Source of the DNA: Phascolarctobacterium sp.
GTDB taxonomy: Bacteria; Bacillota; Negativicutes; Acidaminococcales; Acidaminococcaceae
DNA: 64,000 nt
Assembly (NCBI GenBank): GCA_017623055.1
Contig: JAGAPX010000026.1
Span: forward strand, 62,001-126,000
Direction: 5' to 3'
The notes under the pieces were generated by a model, which saw only the letters and a list, made by a program, of their open reading frames with translations, did not search any database and was not told where the DNA came from. Of this stretch, positions 34,397 to 42,786 are shown in pieces. A program made the position numbers and the translations under genes. The stretch's first letter is position 1, and each line of letters starts with the position of its first letter.

Positions 34397-34868
34397 TCAA
34401 CCGCAACCTGCTAAGAAAACTAATAACCCCTTTGATATTTTCATTATTGGTGCACGTAAGGGCTTGAACATCACCCTGAACAATTTGGTTCCCAATATTT
34501 TGATGGCTTATGCTGTAGCAGAAGTTCTGCGTATTTTGGGCGTTATGAAAATGGTGGGCGAAATCTTTGGCCCCTTGATGTTTGTATTCGGTTTGCCCGG
34601 CGAAGCTGTAACCGTAGTACTTACTGCTTGGCTTTCCAGCTCTGCTTCCGTAGGCTTGGCTGCTAATATGGCTGCAAACGGTATTCTTGATGCTCGCCAC
34701 GTAACAATCCTGATGCCCTGCTTCTTCCTTTTGGGTGCACAGCTTCAATACATGGGTCGCTTGCTTGGCGTAGCAGACGTTCCCAAAAGATACTGGCCTT
34801 TGCTGATGAGTGCAAGCTTGCTGAATGCGCTTTGCGCTATGTTAGTTATGAATTGGTTCTTCGCGTAA
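34386..34868 (+). CDS. yjiG: YjiG-like membrane protein (nucleoside-recognition/Gate domain)
   Basis: 160 residues, hydrophobic, with the second Gate-type half: NNLVPNILMAYAVAEVLRILG and AWLSSSASVGLAANMAANG. Overlaps yjiH by 11 bases, implying coupled synthesis of two halves of one membrane complex, comparable to SpmA/SpmB. Followed by a strong terminator. Confidence 0.82.
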   Translation: MSNNQPQPAKKTNNPFDIFIIGARKGLNITLNNLVPNILMAYAVAEVLRILGVMKMVGEIFGPLMFVFGLPGEAVTVVLTAWLSSSASVGLAANMAANGILDARHVTILMPCFFLLGAQLQYMGRLLGVADVPKRYWPLLMSASLLNALCAMLVMNWFFA

Positions 34869-34903
34869 GCAAAATCATTATAAGCACTGTCTACTTAAAA
34901 TTT

Positions 34904-34936
34904 AAGCTCCCGCTTCGTCGGGAGCTTTATTTTTTC
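34904..34936 (+). terminator. Intrinsic terminator of yjiHG
   Basis: AAGCTCCCG and CGGGAGCTT arms with a CTTCGT loop, followed by TATTTTTT. Confidence 0.85.
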
Positions 34937-34955
34937 ACAAATTAGACAAAAAGAC

Positions 34956-34984
34956 TTGAAGTATTTACCCGTTTGGGCTATGAT
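34956..34984 (+). promoter_or_regulatory. Promoter of the 35035 symporter gene
   Basis: TTGAAG (34956-34961), 17-bp spacer, TATGAT (34979-34984). Confidence 0.65.
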
Positions 34985-35034
34985 ATTCCTATGTAATCCC
35001 ATTCAAAAATTTTATAAAAAAGGAGTGTGAAAAA

Positions 35035-36228
35035 ATGGGTAACTTTTTAGGTAGCCTGCCTGTACGCCTTGTAATTGGCGTAGTTTTAGGTATTGTGGTT
35101 GGCCTTGGGGCAAATGAATCTTTAATGCAGGTGATCCTTACCTGTAAAAGCCTCCTTGGTAATATCATTATGTTCTGCGTTCCGCTGATTATCATCGGCT
35201 TTATCGCACCGTCCATCACCCGCTTGGGTAAAAACGCTAGCACCATGCTGCGTTTGGCAATTGTTTTAGCTTATGCATCCTCCATTGGTGCAGCATTCTT
35301 CTCCACCTTTGCTGGTTATAGCATTATCCCTTCCTTGAACATCACCCCTGCGGTAGATGGCTTGAAGGAATTGCCGAAACTGCTCTTTGATTTGAAAATT
35401 GCGCCAGTTATGAGCGTTATGAGTGCTTTGGTGCTTTCCGTTCTCGTAGGTCTTGCAGCTGCGTGGACTAATTCCACCACCATTACCAAATGCTTGGAAG
35501 AATTCCAACAAATCGTTCTGGCAATCGTTACCAAAGTTGTTATTCCTCTGCTTCCCGTATTCATCGCTTGCACTTTCTGCGCTTTGTCTTACGAAGGCAG
35601 TATCACTAAACAATTACCTGTATTCCTGATGGTAGTTGCTATCGTAATGGTAGGTCACTACATTTGGCTGGCTGTGCTTTACCTTTTGGGTGGCGCTTAT
35701 TCTGGCAAGAACCCTATGGAAGTTCTCAAACACTATGGCCCTGCGTACATCACTGCAGTTGGTACCATGAGCTCTGCTGCTACCTTGGCAATTGCTTTGC
35801 GTTGCGCACTGAAATCTTCCGTACTGCGTAAAGACTTGGTAAACTTTGGTATTCCTTTGTTTGCTAATATTCATCTTTGCGGTAGCGTACTCACCGAAGT
35901 GTTCTTTGTAATGGTAGTATCCCAAGTATTGTACGGAGCTTTGCCTGCTTTTGGTGATATGGTTCTGTTCTGCCTGCTCCTTGGCGTATTTGCAATTGGT
36001 GCTCCTGGCGTTCCCGGTGGTACTGTAATGGCTTCTCTTGGCTTGATTACCAGTGTTCTTGGCTTTGATGCTACTGGTACTGCTTTGATGCTCACCATTT
36101 TCGCATTGCAAGATAGCTTTGGTACTGCTTGCAACGTAACCGGTGACGGCGCGTTGACCTTGGTATTGACTGGCTACGCTGAAAAGAATAATATTGAAGA
36201 AGTTTCCGCAGAGGAAAACGTTCTGTAA
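35035..36228 (+). CDS. Dicarboxylate/amino acid:cation symporter (DAACS) family protein, divergent
   Basis: 397 residues, multi-spanning, glutamate-transporter (GltPh/DctA) architecture. The end motif DSFGTACNVTGDGALTLVL corresponds to the substrate-site helix, and GTMSSAATLAIALRC to the first re-entrant loop. The family NMDGT cation motif, clear in the gene at 42787, is replaced here by NIHLCGS, so ion coupling or substrate may differ. AAAGGAGTG precedes the ATG. Monocistronic, with its own promoter and terminator. Confidence 0.85.
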   Translation: MGNFLGSLPVRLVIGVVLGIVVGLGANESLMQVILTCKSLLGNIIMFCVPLIIIGFIAPSITRLGKNASTMLRLAIVLAYASSIGAAFFSTFAGYSIIPSLNITPAVDGLKELPKLLFDLKIAPVMSVMSALVLSVLVGLAAAWTNSTTITKCLEEFQQIVLAIVTKVVIPLLPVFIACTFCALSYEGSITKQLPVFLMVVAIVMVGHYIWLAVLYLLGGAYSGKNPMEVLKHYGPAYITAVGTMSSAATLAIALRCALKSSVLRKDLVNFGIPLFANIHLCGSVLTEVFFVMVVSQVLYGALPAFGDMVLFCLLLGVFAIGAPGVPGGTVMASLGLITSVLGFDATGTALMLTIFALQDSFGTACNVTGDGALTLVLTGYAEKNNIEEVSAEENVL

Positions 36229-36242
36229 TTAACTTAGGCTTG

Positions 36243-36288
36243 AAGGCTGCACTTGACCATTAGGGTTGGGTGTAGCCTTTAGTTTTTA
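36243..36288 (+). terminator. Intrinsic terminator after the symporter gene
   Basis: AAGGCTGCAC (36243-36252) pairs with GTGTAGCCTT (36270-36279) with one wobble, then TAGTTTTT. Confidence 0.7.
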
Positions 36289-36327
36289 GTGGTGATGATT
36301 AAAAATAATTAAAGGGAAAACCACCCT

Positions 36328-36356
36328 TTGTGTAGAATTTACTTCCTATATATAAT
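36328..36356 (+). promoter_or_regulatory. Promoter of the CoA-disulfide reductase operon
   Basis: TTGTGT (36328-36333), 17-bp spacer, TATAAT (36351-36356). Confidence 0.7.
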
Positions 36357-36377
36357 GTGCGCAAGGAGCGTGAATAT

Positions 36378-38078
36378 ATGGCAAAACGAGTTGTAATTAT
36401 CGGTGGCGTGGCAACAGGCATGAAAACTGCTTCCCGTTTGCGCCGTCGCGATAAAGATGTAGAAATCATCGTACTGGAACGTGGCCCTCAGCTGAGTTAT
36501 GGTGCTTGCGGTTTCCCGTACTTTATTAGCGGAGATGTTAAAAGCTTTAAACAGTTTGACCATACTCCCCAAGGCATTCCCCGTGATGCAGCCTTCTTCA
36601 AAAGCGTTAAGGGTATTGACGCAAGAACAGGCTGTAATGTAACTGCCATTGACCGTGAGGCTAAGACTGTTACTTACGTGGAAGCTGGTGAAGAAAAAGT
36701 TTTGAACTACGACGTGCTTGTCCTTGGTACAGGCTCTACTCCTGTGAAACTGCCTTTGCCCAACGCAGATGCGCAAGGTATTCACAGCTTCTGGTTCCCG
36801 TGGGACGTTGAAGCAGTGGATAAGGCAATTACCGAGCGTGGCGTAACTGATGTTGTAATCATCGGTGCTGGCTTTATTGGTATGGAGCTGGCGGAAGCTT
36901 TCCATAAACGTGGCTTGGCCACCAGCATCGTAGAAATGCAAGATAGAATTTTACCTCAAATGCTGGATAAAGAGCTTGCTGATTTAGTGAAGAAGCCTTT
37001 GCAAAAAGCAGGCATCAACCTGTATTTGGAAGAAAAGACCGTAGGCTTTGTAGCAACTGACGGATTCGTTAGCGCTGTACAAACTGATAAGCGTGAAATT
37101 CCTGCACAGCTTGTAATCGTAGCCGTAGGCGTGCGTCCTAATGTAGAGCTGGCGAAAGCAGCAGGTCTTGAGATTGGACCTACTGGTTGCATTGCTGTTA
37201 ACGAATACTTGCAAACCAGTGACCCTGCCATCTACGCAGGTGGTGACTGTGCAGAAAATACTCACCGCGTAACCGGAGCGAAGATTTTCACTCCCATGGG
37301 TTCCACTGCTAACAAACATGGCAGAGTGATTGCAGATAATATTTGCGGTGATAAGATTAAATATCCTGGCGTGCTTGGTACGGGCGTATGCCAAATTCTT
37401 GACTGGCAAGCAGGTAGTACGGGCTTGAACGAACGTACTGCAACGGCAGCAGGCTTGAAGTTTAAAGCAGTAGTTGTTCCCGGTAGTGACCGCTTAGGCT
37501 ATATGCCCGGTGTGAAGAATATTGTTTTGAAGCTTCTTGCTGAAGAAGGTACTGAACGTGTATTGGGTGTACAAGCTGTTGGACGTGGTGGCGTTGATAA
37601 ACGCATCGACACTTTGGTAGCAGCAATCTCCCTTGGTGCAACGCTGGAAGACCTTTCCAATTTTGACATTGCTTACGCACCGCCTTTCAATGGTCCTATC
37701 GACAATATTGCCACTGCGGCAAATGTTCTCCATAATAAGATGGAAGGTCAAATGAATGGCATTAACCCTAAAGATTTTGAAGCAATGAAAAAAGACGGCG
37801 GCTATCTTTTCGTAGACGTGCGTACTCCCGGAGAGTTTGCAGCTAACCGTATTGCAGGCATCGAAAATAAAGTTAATCTGCCTTTAGGCGAGCTTCGTGA
37901 AAAAGGTAAGGAGCTTTCCGTTAAGGCTGGCGAAAAAATTATTACCTCTTGTCAAATTGACCTGCGTGGTTATGAAGCAGAATGTATTTTGCGTAGCTTG
38001 GGCTTTGAAAACGTACACAGCCTTGAGGGCGGTATGAGTGGTTGGCCTTACGCAACTGAATCTGATAAGAAAAAATAG
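36378..38078 (+). CDS. CoA-disulfide reductase-type flavoprotein with C-terminal rhodanese domain
   Basis: 566 residues from the ATG at 36378 (GCAAGGAGCG upstream). FAD-binding IIGGVATGMKTASRLRR at the N terminus; redox Cys in SYGACGFPYFISGD (about residue 43); NAD-binding IIGAGFIGMELAEAFHKRG; GGDCAEN; then a rhodanese domain (about 470-560) with its Cys in ITSCQIDLRGYEAE. Such CoADR-Rhd enzymes reduce CoA disulfides, persulfides or polysulfide with NAD(P)H. First gene of a three-gene operon with two small cysteine/DUF proteins, consistent with thiol or sulfane-sulfur handling. Confidence 0.9.
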   Translation: MAKRVVIIGGVATGMKTASRLRRRDKDVEIIVLERGPQLSYGACGFPYFISGDVKSFKQFDHTPQGIPRDAAFFKSVKGIDARTGCNVTAIDREAKTVTYVEAGEEKVLNYDVLVLGTGSTPVKLPLPNADAQGIHSFWFPWDVEAVDKAITERGVTDVVIIGAGFIGMELAEAFHKRGLATSIVEMQDRILPQMLDKELADLVKKPLQKAGINLYLEEKTVGFVATDGFVSAVQTDKREIPAQLVIVAVGVRPNVELAKAAGLEIGPTGCIAVNEYLQTSDPAIYAGGDCAENTHRVTGAKIFTPMGSTANKHGRVIADNICGDKIKYPGVLGTGVCQILDWQAGSTGLNERTATAAGLKFKAVVVPGSDRLGYMPGVKNIVLKLLAEEGTERVLGVQAVGRGGVDKRIDTLVAAISLGATLEDLSNFDIAYAPPFNGPIDNIATAANVLHNKMEGQMNGINPKDFEAMKKDGGYLFVDVRTPGEFAANRIAGIENKVNLPLGELREKGKELSVKAGEKIITSCQIDLRGYEAECILRSLGFENVHSLEGGMSGWPYATESDKKK

Positions 38079-38094
38079 GAGAGATTTTTACTGT

Positions 38095-38424
38095 ATGGAT
38101 AAGTTTGATGACCAGTATGTCTTGTTGCAAAATATGTACGAGGATACTTATTATCCCCAATACTTGGTGGACAAAATTAAATGGCAGTTCATCCACTTGA
38201 TTGAGCATTTAGAAGGTGCTAATCTGAAAGACCTTGCCCTTGTGCAAGATAAGCTGGACGAATTTACTATGTTCATCAACAGTATGCAACAGGAATTTTG
38301 GGATCAGGATAGTGAAATTGAAACCGTGGCAAGCGAAAGCATTGCGGCAACATTGGAATACATCTTGGACTGGTTCGAGATTGATATTCCCATCGAAGAT
38401 GCTTTGCGTGAGCGTGAATGGTAA
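38095..38424 (+). CDS. DUF5713-like small acidic protein
   Basis: 109 residues from the ATG at 38095 (TAGGAGAG upstream). Strongly acidic and helical; MYEDTYYPQYLVDKIK near the N terminus and the DSEIETVASESIAATLEYI segment match what I remember of DUF5713 proteins. Function unknown. Lies 16 bases after the CoA-disulfide reductase and 14 bases before the next gene, so cotranscribed. Confidence 0.75.
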   Translation: MDKFDDQYVLLQNMYEDTYYPQYLVDKIKWQFIHLIEHLEGANLKDLALVQDKLDEFTMFINSMQQEFWDQDSEIETVASESIAATLEYILDWFEIDIPIEDALREREW

Positions 38425-38438
38425 AAGGAGGAAGAACC

Positions 38439-38882
38439 ATGAGTGAATTCAGCGAAAAAATGGGTATGGAAGTAGGTAACAATTTTAAACAAGGCTTTAA
38501 CTGCTGTGAAGCTATCGTAGAAACCTTCCGTAAGGAAGCTGGCGTTGATATTGACGATAACGCACTGCGCCTTTGCTCCGGCTTTGGCGGCGGCATTGGT
38601 CACGCTCGTCATATCTGCGGTGCTCTCGTAGGTTGCACCATGGTAATCAGCACTTTGGTTGGTCGTAATCATCCCAGCGAAAAACCGCTGAGCGAAATTT
38701 ATCCTGTAAGCAAAGAGTTCCATGACCGCTTTGAAGCAGAATTTGGTTCCACCATGTGCAAGGACTTGATGCCCTATGAATTTAACACTAAAGACCATCT
38801 GAAAAACTGCTTGAAGCTGACCAACAAGATTGGTAAATTCTTGGCAGAGTTCTTGGAAGAAAAAGGACTTATCAAAGCGTAA
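38439..38882 (+). CDS. C_GCAxxG_C_C family protein (putative redox protein)
   Basis: 147 residues. The family core is visible as LCSGFGGGIGHARHICGALVGCTMVIS (about residues 45-71, written here in parts: LCSGFGGGIG and HICGALVGC), preceded by NCCEAIVETF. Known members are thought to bind a metal or act in redox reactions, but no reaction is established. AAAGGAGGAAG precedes the ATG. Third gene of the thiol-related operon. Confidence 0.82.
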   Translation: MSEFSEKMGMEVGNNFKQGFNCCEAIVETFRKEAGVDIDDNALRLCSGFGGGIGHARHICGALVGCTMVISTLVGRNHPSEKPLSEIYPVSKEFHDRFEAEFGSTMCKDLMPYEFNTKDHLKNCLKLTNKIGKFLAEFLEEKGLIKA

Positions 38883-38928
38883 CCAAGTTTACAAAAATAA
38901 ACAGTGAAAAATAAGTTATTCTAAAAAT

Positions 38929-38968
38929 AGCACTTTCTCTTGTCGGTGACAGGGGAAAGTGCTACAAT
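38929..38968 (+). promoter_or_regulatory. Promoter with embedded inverted repeat ahead of the aminotransferase gene
   Basis: TTGTCG (38940-38945), 17-bp spacer, TACAAT (38963-38968). A 9-bp perfect inverted repeat, AGCACTTTC (38929-38937) and GAAAGTGCT (38955-38963), covers the region from upstream of the -35 to the first base of the -10. It may be an operator, or also terminate the upstream operon; no T run follows it. Confidence 0.55.
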
Positions 38969-39015
38969 TATTTATGTATTATATTGCGTGAAGCAAATGA
39001 GGGAGAGATTTTACT

Positions 39016-40194
39016 ATGAATTTTTCTAAACGTATGGAACGCATGCAAGCGTCCGAAATTCGCGAACTTTTGAAATTGACTGCACAACCGGATATCATTT
39101 CCTTTGCTGGTGGTTTGCCTGCACCGGAACTGTTCCCTGTTGAAGAAATTGCTAAAGTTTCCCATGACTTGGTACTCAAAGAAGGTCGCCAACTGTTGCA
39201 ATATGCAACCACCGAAGGTCGTCCGTCCCTGCGTGCTAAAATTGCGAAACGTATGGCAGATAAATATCATACCAATGTAGACCCCGATGAAATTTTGATT
39301 ACCACTGGTTCCCAACAATGCCTTGACTTTGCTGGCAAACTGTTCCTGAACCCTGGCGATGTTGTTTTGTGCGAAAGCCCCTCTTACTTGGGCGCACTCA
39401 ACGCTTTCAACGCTTATGAACCTACTTTTGTAGAAGTTCCCACCGATGATGGCGGTCTTTTGCCGGAAGAGCTGGACAAAATTTTGGAAACCACTCCTAA
39501 CTGCAAATTCATCTATGTAATTCCTGACTTCCAAAATCCTACCGGTCGTACCTGGTCTATGGAACGCCGTCAAAAATTTATGGAAGTTGTTAATAAACAC
39601 AACCTGCCCGTATTGGAAGATAACCCTTATGGCGAACTGCGCTTTGAAGGCGAAATCCTGCCTTCCTTGAAATCCATGGATACCAAAGGCTTGGTAATGT
39701 TCCTTGGCACTTTCTCCAAAGTGTTCTGCCCGGGCCTGCGTCTTGGTTGGGTAGCAGCAGAAAAAGGTTTGCTTGGCGAATTTATCAAAATCAAACAAAG
39801 TGCTGACCTCCACACCTCTAACTTTGACCAAGGTGTTGCTGATGCCTTCATGGACGCTTATGACCTTGATGCTCACGTTGCTAAAATTGTTGAACTCTAT
39901 CGTCATCGTCGTGACCTTATCCTTGCAACCATGGAAGCAGAACTTCCTGCTGGCTGCACCTGGACCCATCCGGAAGGTGGCTTGTTCCTGTGGCTTTCTA
40001 TGCCTGAAGGTGTAAGTGCTCGTAAAGTTTTCAACAAATGCATTGAAATGAAAGTTGCTGCTGTAATTGGCGATGCTTTCTATCCTAATGGCAAAACTGA
40101 CCGTAGCATGCGCGTTAACTATTCCAATATGCCGGACGAAAGAATTATCGAAGGCATTAAGAGAATGGCAAAAGCTATCAAAGAATGCATGTAA
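39016..40194 (+). CDS. PLP-dependent aminotransferase, class I/II (2-aminoadipate/aromatic type)
   Basis: 392 residues resembling LysN/ARO8-type aminotransferases. Blocks: ISFAGGLPAPELFP (residues 25-38), TTGSQQCLDFAGKLFLNPGD, PDFQNPTGRTWS, EDNPYGELRFEG and the PLP-Lys region LGTFSKVFCPGLRLGW; C-terminal GGLFLWLSMPEG. Monocistronic. It is a candidate for the terminal transamination to Phe or Tyr, which the aro operon lacks, but substrate is not determined by sequence. Confidence 0.87.
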   Translation: MNFSKRMERMQASEIRELLKLTAQPDIISFAGGLPAPELFPVEEIAKVSHDLVLKEGRQLLQYATTEGRPSLRAKIAKRMADKYHTNVDPDEILITTGSQQCLDFAGKLFLNPGDVVLCESPSYLGALNAFNAYEPTFVEVPTDDGGLLPEELDKILETTPNCKFIYVIPDFQNPTGRTWSMERRQKFMEVVNKHNLPVLEDNPYGELRFEGEILPSLKSMDTKGLVMFLGTFSKVFCPGLRLGWVAAEKGLLGEFIKIKQSADLHTSNFDQGVADAFMDAYDLDAHVAKIVELYRHRRDLILATMEAELPAGCTWTHPEGGLFLWLSMPEGVSARKVFNKCIEMKVAAVIGDAFYPNGKTDRSMRVNYSNMPDERIIEGIKRMAKAIKECM

Positions 40195-40200
40195 TTACAA

Positions 40201-40238
40201 AATAAAAACGACCTGCAAATGCAGGTCGTTTTATTTTG
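40201..40238 (+). terminator. Bidirectional terminator between convergent genes
   Basis: AAAACGACCTGC and GCAGGTCGTTTT around AAAT, with A-run upstream and T-run downstream, serving the aminotransferase gene (+) and the 40246 gene (-). Confidence 0.85.
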
Positions 40239-40245
40239 TTTAAGC

Positions 40246-41331
40246 TTATTTTTTATTTTCACCTTTTTTAATGCGATTGAAGATGATGTACATAATTTCA
40301 GCAGATTCATCGCTGTATTTGAAGATGAGGTTGCCGTCTTTTTTAGTATGGTAAGTAATCATGCTCATACCATCGAAGGTAGCACTTTCAATATCTTTCA
40401 GGGCGTAAGCCTTTTGGATTGTTTGTCCTAAGAAGATGATGCGTTGATTGGTGAGGAAGAAGTAGCCCAGTTCAACCAAAACGGTGGTTTCTTCCTTAAT
40501 GGTGGGATGTTCGATATGCTCGCCTTTAAAGGAAACGGTTTCATCGATGCTGAACTTACGGGTCAGTTCAAAGTAGTTGTCTTCGCGTTCAACTACTTTA
40601 TGTTCACACAGACCGCTGTTTGCGTAAGCATAGCAAGCTTCATCTTTTTCCAAAGGCAGGTTAATTTCCATGGGAGTTACTTCGTGATTTTCTGCGTTCC
40701 AGATGCCACGATATTTTTCCAATGCGCTAGCAATGTGCGGTTTAAATTCGTAGGGAATGTCCAAGGTTTTGCAGTCAGCAATCAAGCCGTCTTCCACTTC
40801 TACGGAGAAGCGTCTGGTTTCGGAGATGCCATCAAAAATTTTGTTGAAGTGGTCATCAAAAGCTTGGCGACGAATTGCAAAGCCATCTTCATAATCGTAA
40901 TGGAACACTTTATTCAAGGTTTGAATGTCCAGTTTTTCTTCGCCTTTCAAAAGAGCAGCGCAACGATTGTAGTAGGCGCTGGTTTTTGCGCCCTTGTCTG
41001 CCAACTTTACCAAGTGGGGAGGAAGCTGCAGAACTTCTGCCAAATGTTTACCTTGGGCAAAAAGTTCGTCATCTTCGCTTTGAGCTTCGCTGTAGATTAC
41101 GTCAGCAAGCTTACGGTAAATGCCGCTGCGTTGTTCCAAGGTGGTTTCGTCCATTTTAGCGCCCCATTTTTTCATAGCGCTGGTAACTTGGGCAGCAGTC
41201 AGGTCTTGAGCTTTTTCAGCTTCTACCAAAATGTTATTGATTTCAGCCCACGCATTTTGTACAGGTTTGCCATTGAGCAGGCTGGAAAAAAGTCCACGTT
41301 CTTCTATTTCTTGCAGAGTATATGGCTTCAA
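40246..41331 (-). CDS. Unknown protein, possible PH/GRAM-like C-terminal domain
   Basis: About 361 residues from a TTG start at 41331, which has AAAAGGATG upstream. An ATG at 41355 would lie 10 bases after the -10 element with no ribosome site, so is disfavoured. No signal peptide or membrane helix. N-terminal two thirds helical and charged. The last 100 residues (VELGYFFLTNQRIIFLGQ, then SMITYHTKKDGNLIFKY) have the beta-rich look of a PH-like/GRAM domain. No catalytic motif seen; function unknown. Confidence 0.7.
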   Translation of the reverse strand: MKPYTLQEIEERGLFSSLLNGKPVQNAWAEINNILVEAEKAQDLTAAQVTSAMKKWGAKMDETTLEQRSGIYRKLADVIYSEAQSEDDELFAQGKHLAEVLQLPPHLVKLADKGAKTSAYYNRCAALLKGEEKLDIQTLNKVFHYDYEDGFAIRRQAFDDHFNKIFDGISETRRFSVEVEDGLIADCKTLDIPYEFKPHIASALEKYRGIWNAENHEVTPMEINLPLEKDEACYAYANSGLCEHKVVEREDNYFELTRKFSIDETVSFKGEHIEHPTIKEETTVLVELGYFFLTNQRIIFLGQTIQKAYALKDIESATFDGMSMITYHTKKDGNLIFKYSDESAEIMYIIFNRIKKGENKK

Positions 41332-41364
41332 GATTACACATCCTTTTAAAAACATATTTCTTAT

Positions 41365-41393
41365 ATTATACAGGAATTTTGCTTTTGGAGAAA
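41365..41393 (-). promoter_or_regulatory. Probable promoter of the 40246 gene
   Basis: Minus strand TATAAT (41370-41365) with a weak -35 (TTTCTC, 41393-41388) at 17 bp. Confidence 0.5.
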
Positions 41394-41463
41394 GGTGTAT
41401 TTAAAAAACTTATTTGGTAATGGGAAAATTTTTAGTTGCCAAGGTAATATCTTTTTGTGACGG

Positions 41464-41472
41464 TGGTATAAT
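41464..41472 (+). promoter_or_regulatory. Extended -10 promoter of the MFS gene
   Basis: TGGTATAAT, an extended -10 element 34 bases before the MFS start; no good -35 is seen. Confidence 0.5.
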
Positions 41473-41505
41473 GTAATGTAGGAATTTTTATTCGGAGATG
41501 AGATT

Positions 41506-42726
41506 ATGGCTTTGTTTGATGAACATGGCGATAGGAAAATAAATTGGAAGGTTAATCTCGCGGTGCTTTGGACAGGTGTGTTCTTTGCCGCTTCAAGCTA
41601 TACTATGTGCGTACCCTTTCTACCCGTATTTTTGTTAAAGGATTTGGGCGTACCACAGGACAACGTCAGCTTTTGGAGTGGACTTGTCTATTCCATAACG
41701 TTTCTTTTTGCGGCGATAATGGCACCTTACTGGGGAGCTATGGCTGATAAAGTAGGGCAGCGCAAGATGGCGATACGCGCGGGGATAGGCTTGGCAGTAA
41801 CTTACGTGCTTTCCGCATTGTGTCAGGACGAGTATCAGTTCCTTACTGTACGCGGAATGATTGGCTTAATAAGCGGTTTCGTGCCAGCCTCAATGTCTCT
41901 TGTTTCTTCGACCATGCCTATCGAAAAAATGGGCTGGGGTATGGGGCTAATGCAAACTGCCTTATCCAGTGGTGGCATTTTGGGACCGTTGATGGGTGGT
42001 TACTTAAGCAGCTGGTTTGGTATTCGCGCTTCCTTCTGGTTAAGCAGTGTGTGCTTGACCATTGCAACCTTGCTGGTAATCTTTCTTGTGCGCGATGTTC
42101 CCATTAGTGAAGAACGCAGGAATAGAAAGGTAGAACTTATTAACGATTTAAAAGAAGCGCTCCAAAACAGAGGCATTCTTTTTACGATGATGATGTTCTT
42201 CTTGATTCAAGTATGCGTAATGCTTTTGCAACCGCTCATTACAATGTACGTTGGTCAGCTTATGGGTAAGGTTGATGACGAAGCCGTTCAAATGGCAGGG
42301 GTCATCTTCTCCTTAGCAGGCATCTCGGGAATTTTGGCAGCACCCTTCTGGGGGAATAGAGGACAACGCTACGGATACGTGCGAACCTTCTGCTACATTA
42401 CTTTAGGTGCTGGTGTAGTAAATCTGTTCCAATTTTTTACGACTGACGTTTATCAATTTGCGATTGTGCAATTCATTTTTGGTTTGTTCCTTGCAGGAGC
42501 AATACCCAATATTAACGCTAACTTAGCTGAAGTAACGGATAAATCCATTCGTGGTAAAGCTTTTGGGCTTGTAACATCAGCCCAAATGTCAGGTGGTTTT
42601 GTAGGACCGCTCTTAGGTGGTGCGTTAGGACACGTGCTGCCAACGCGATTAGTAATCATCTGTGCAGGGATTATATTAATTGGTGTAAGTGCATTTACCT
42701 ATTTCACAAAGGTTAAGGGAAAATAG
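41506..42726 (+). CDS. Major facilitator superfamily transporter (drug-efflux-like)
   Basis: 406 residues, about 12 membrane segments. Motif A-like GAMADKVGQRKMAIRAGIG follows helix 2, and a degenerate repeat (GNRGQRYGYVRTF) occurs after helix 8; GLMQTALSSGGILGPLMGGYL is the drug:H+ antiporter motif C region. This points to export of a small hydrophobic compound by the TetA/multidrug group; substrate unknown. CGGAGATG precedes the ATG. Confidence 0.87.
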   Translation: MALFDEHGDRKINWKVNLAVLWTGVFFAASSYTMCVPFLPVFLLKDLGVPQDNVSFWSGLVYSITFLFAAIMAPYWGAMADKVGQRKMAIRAGIGLAVTYVLSALCQDEYQFLTVRGMIGLISGFVPASMSLVSSTMPIEKMGWGMGLMQTALSSGGILGPLMGGYLSSWFGIRASFWLSSVCLTIATLLVIFLVRDVPISEERRNRKVELINDLKEALQNRGILFTMMMFFLIQVCVMLLQPLITMYVGQLMGKVDDEAVQMAGVIFSLAGISGILAAPFWGNRGQRYGYVRTFCYITLGAGVVNLFQFFTTDVYQFAIVQFIFGLFLAGAIPNINANLAEVTDKSIRGKAFGLVTSAQMSGGFVGPLLGGALGHVLPTRLVIICAGIILIGVSAFTYFTKVKGK

Positions 42727-42742
42727 TTTATCTGCAATGAAA

Positions 42743-42777
42743 AAAGCTCGCTTCTTTCGAAGCGAGCTTTAAATTTT
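42743..42777 (+). terminator. Bidirectional terminator between MFS and symporter genes
   Basis: 12-bp arms AAAGCTCGCTTC and GAAGCGAGCTTT with a TTTC loop, then AAATTTTTT; convergent genes on both sides. Confidence 0.85.
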
Positions 42778-42786
42778 TTGTAGTGC

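Noticed and set aside
40444-41349. 301-codon plus-strand frame opposite the unknown 40246 gene
   Set aside because: Phe/Cys-rich, no ribosome site, and the minus frame has promoter, ribosome site and terminator.
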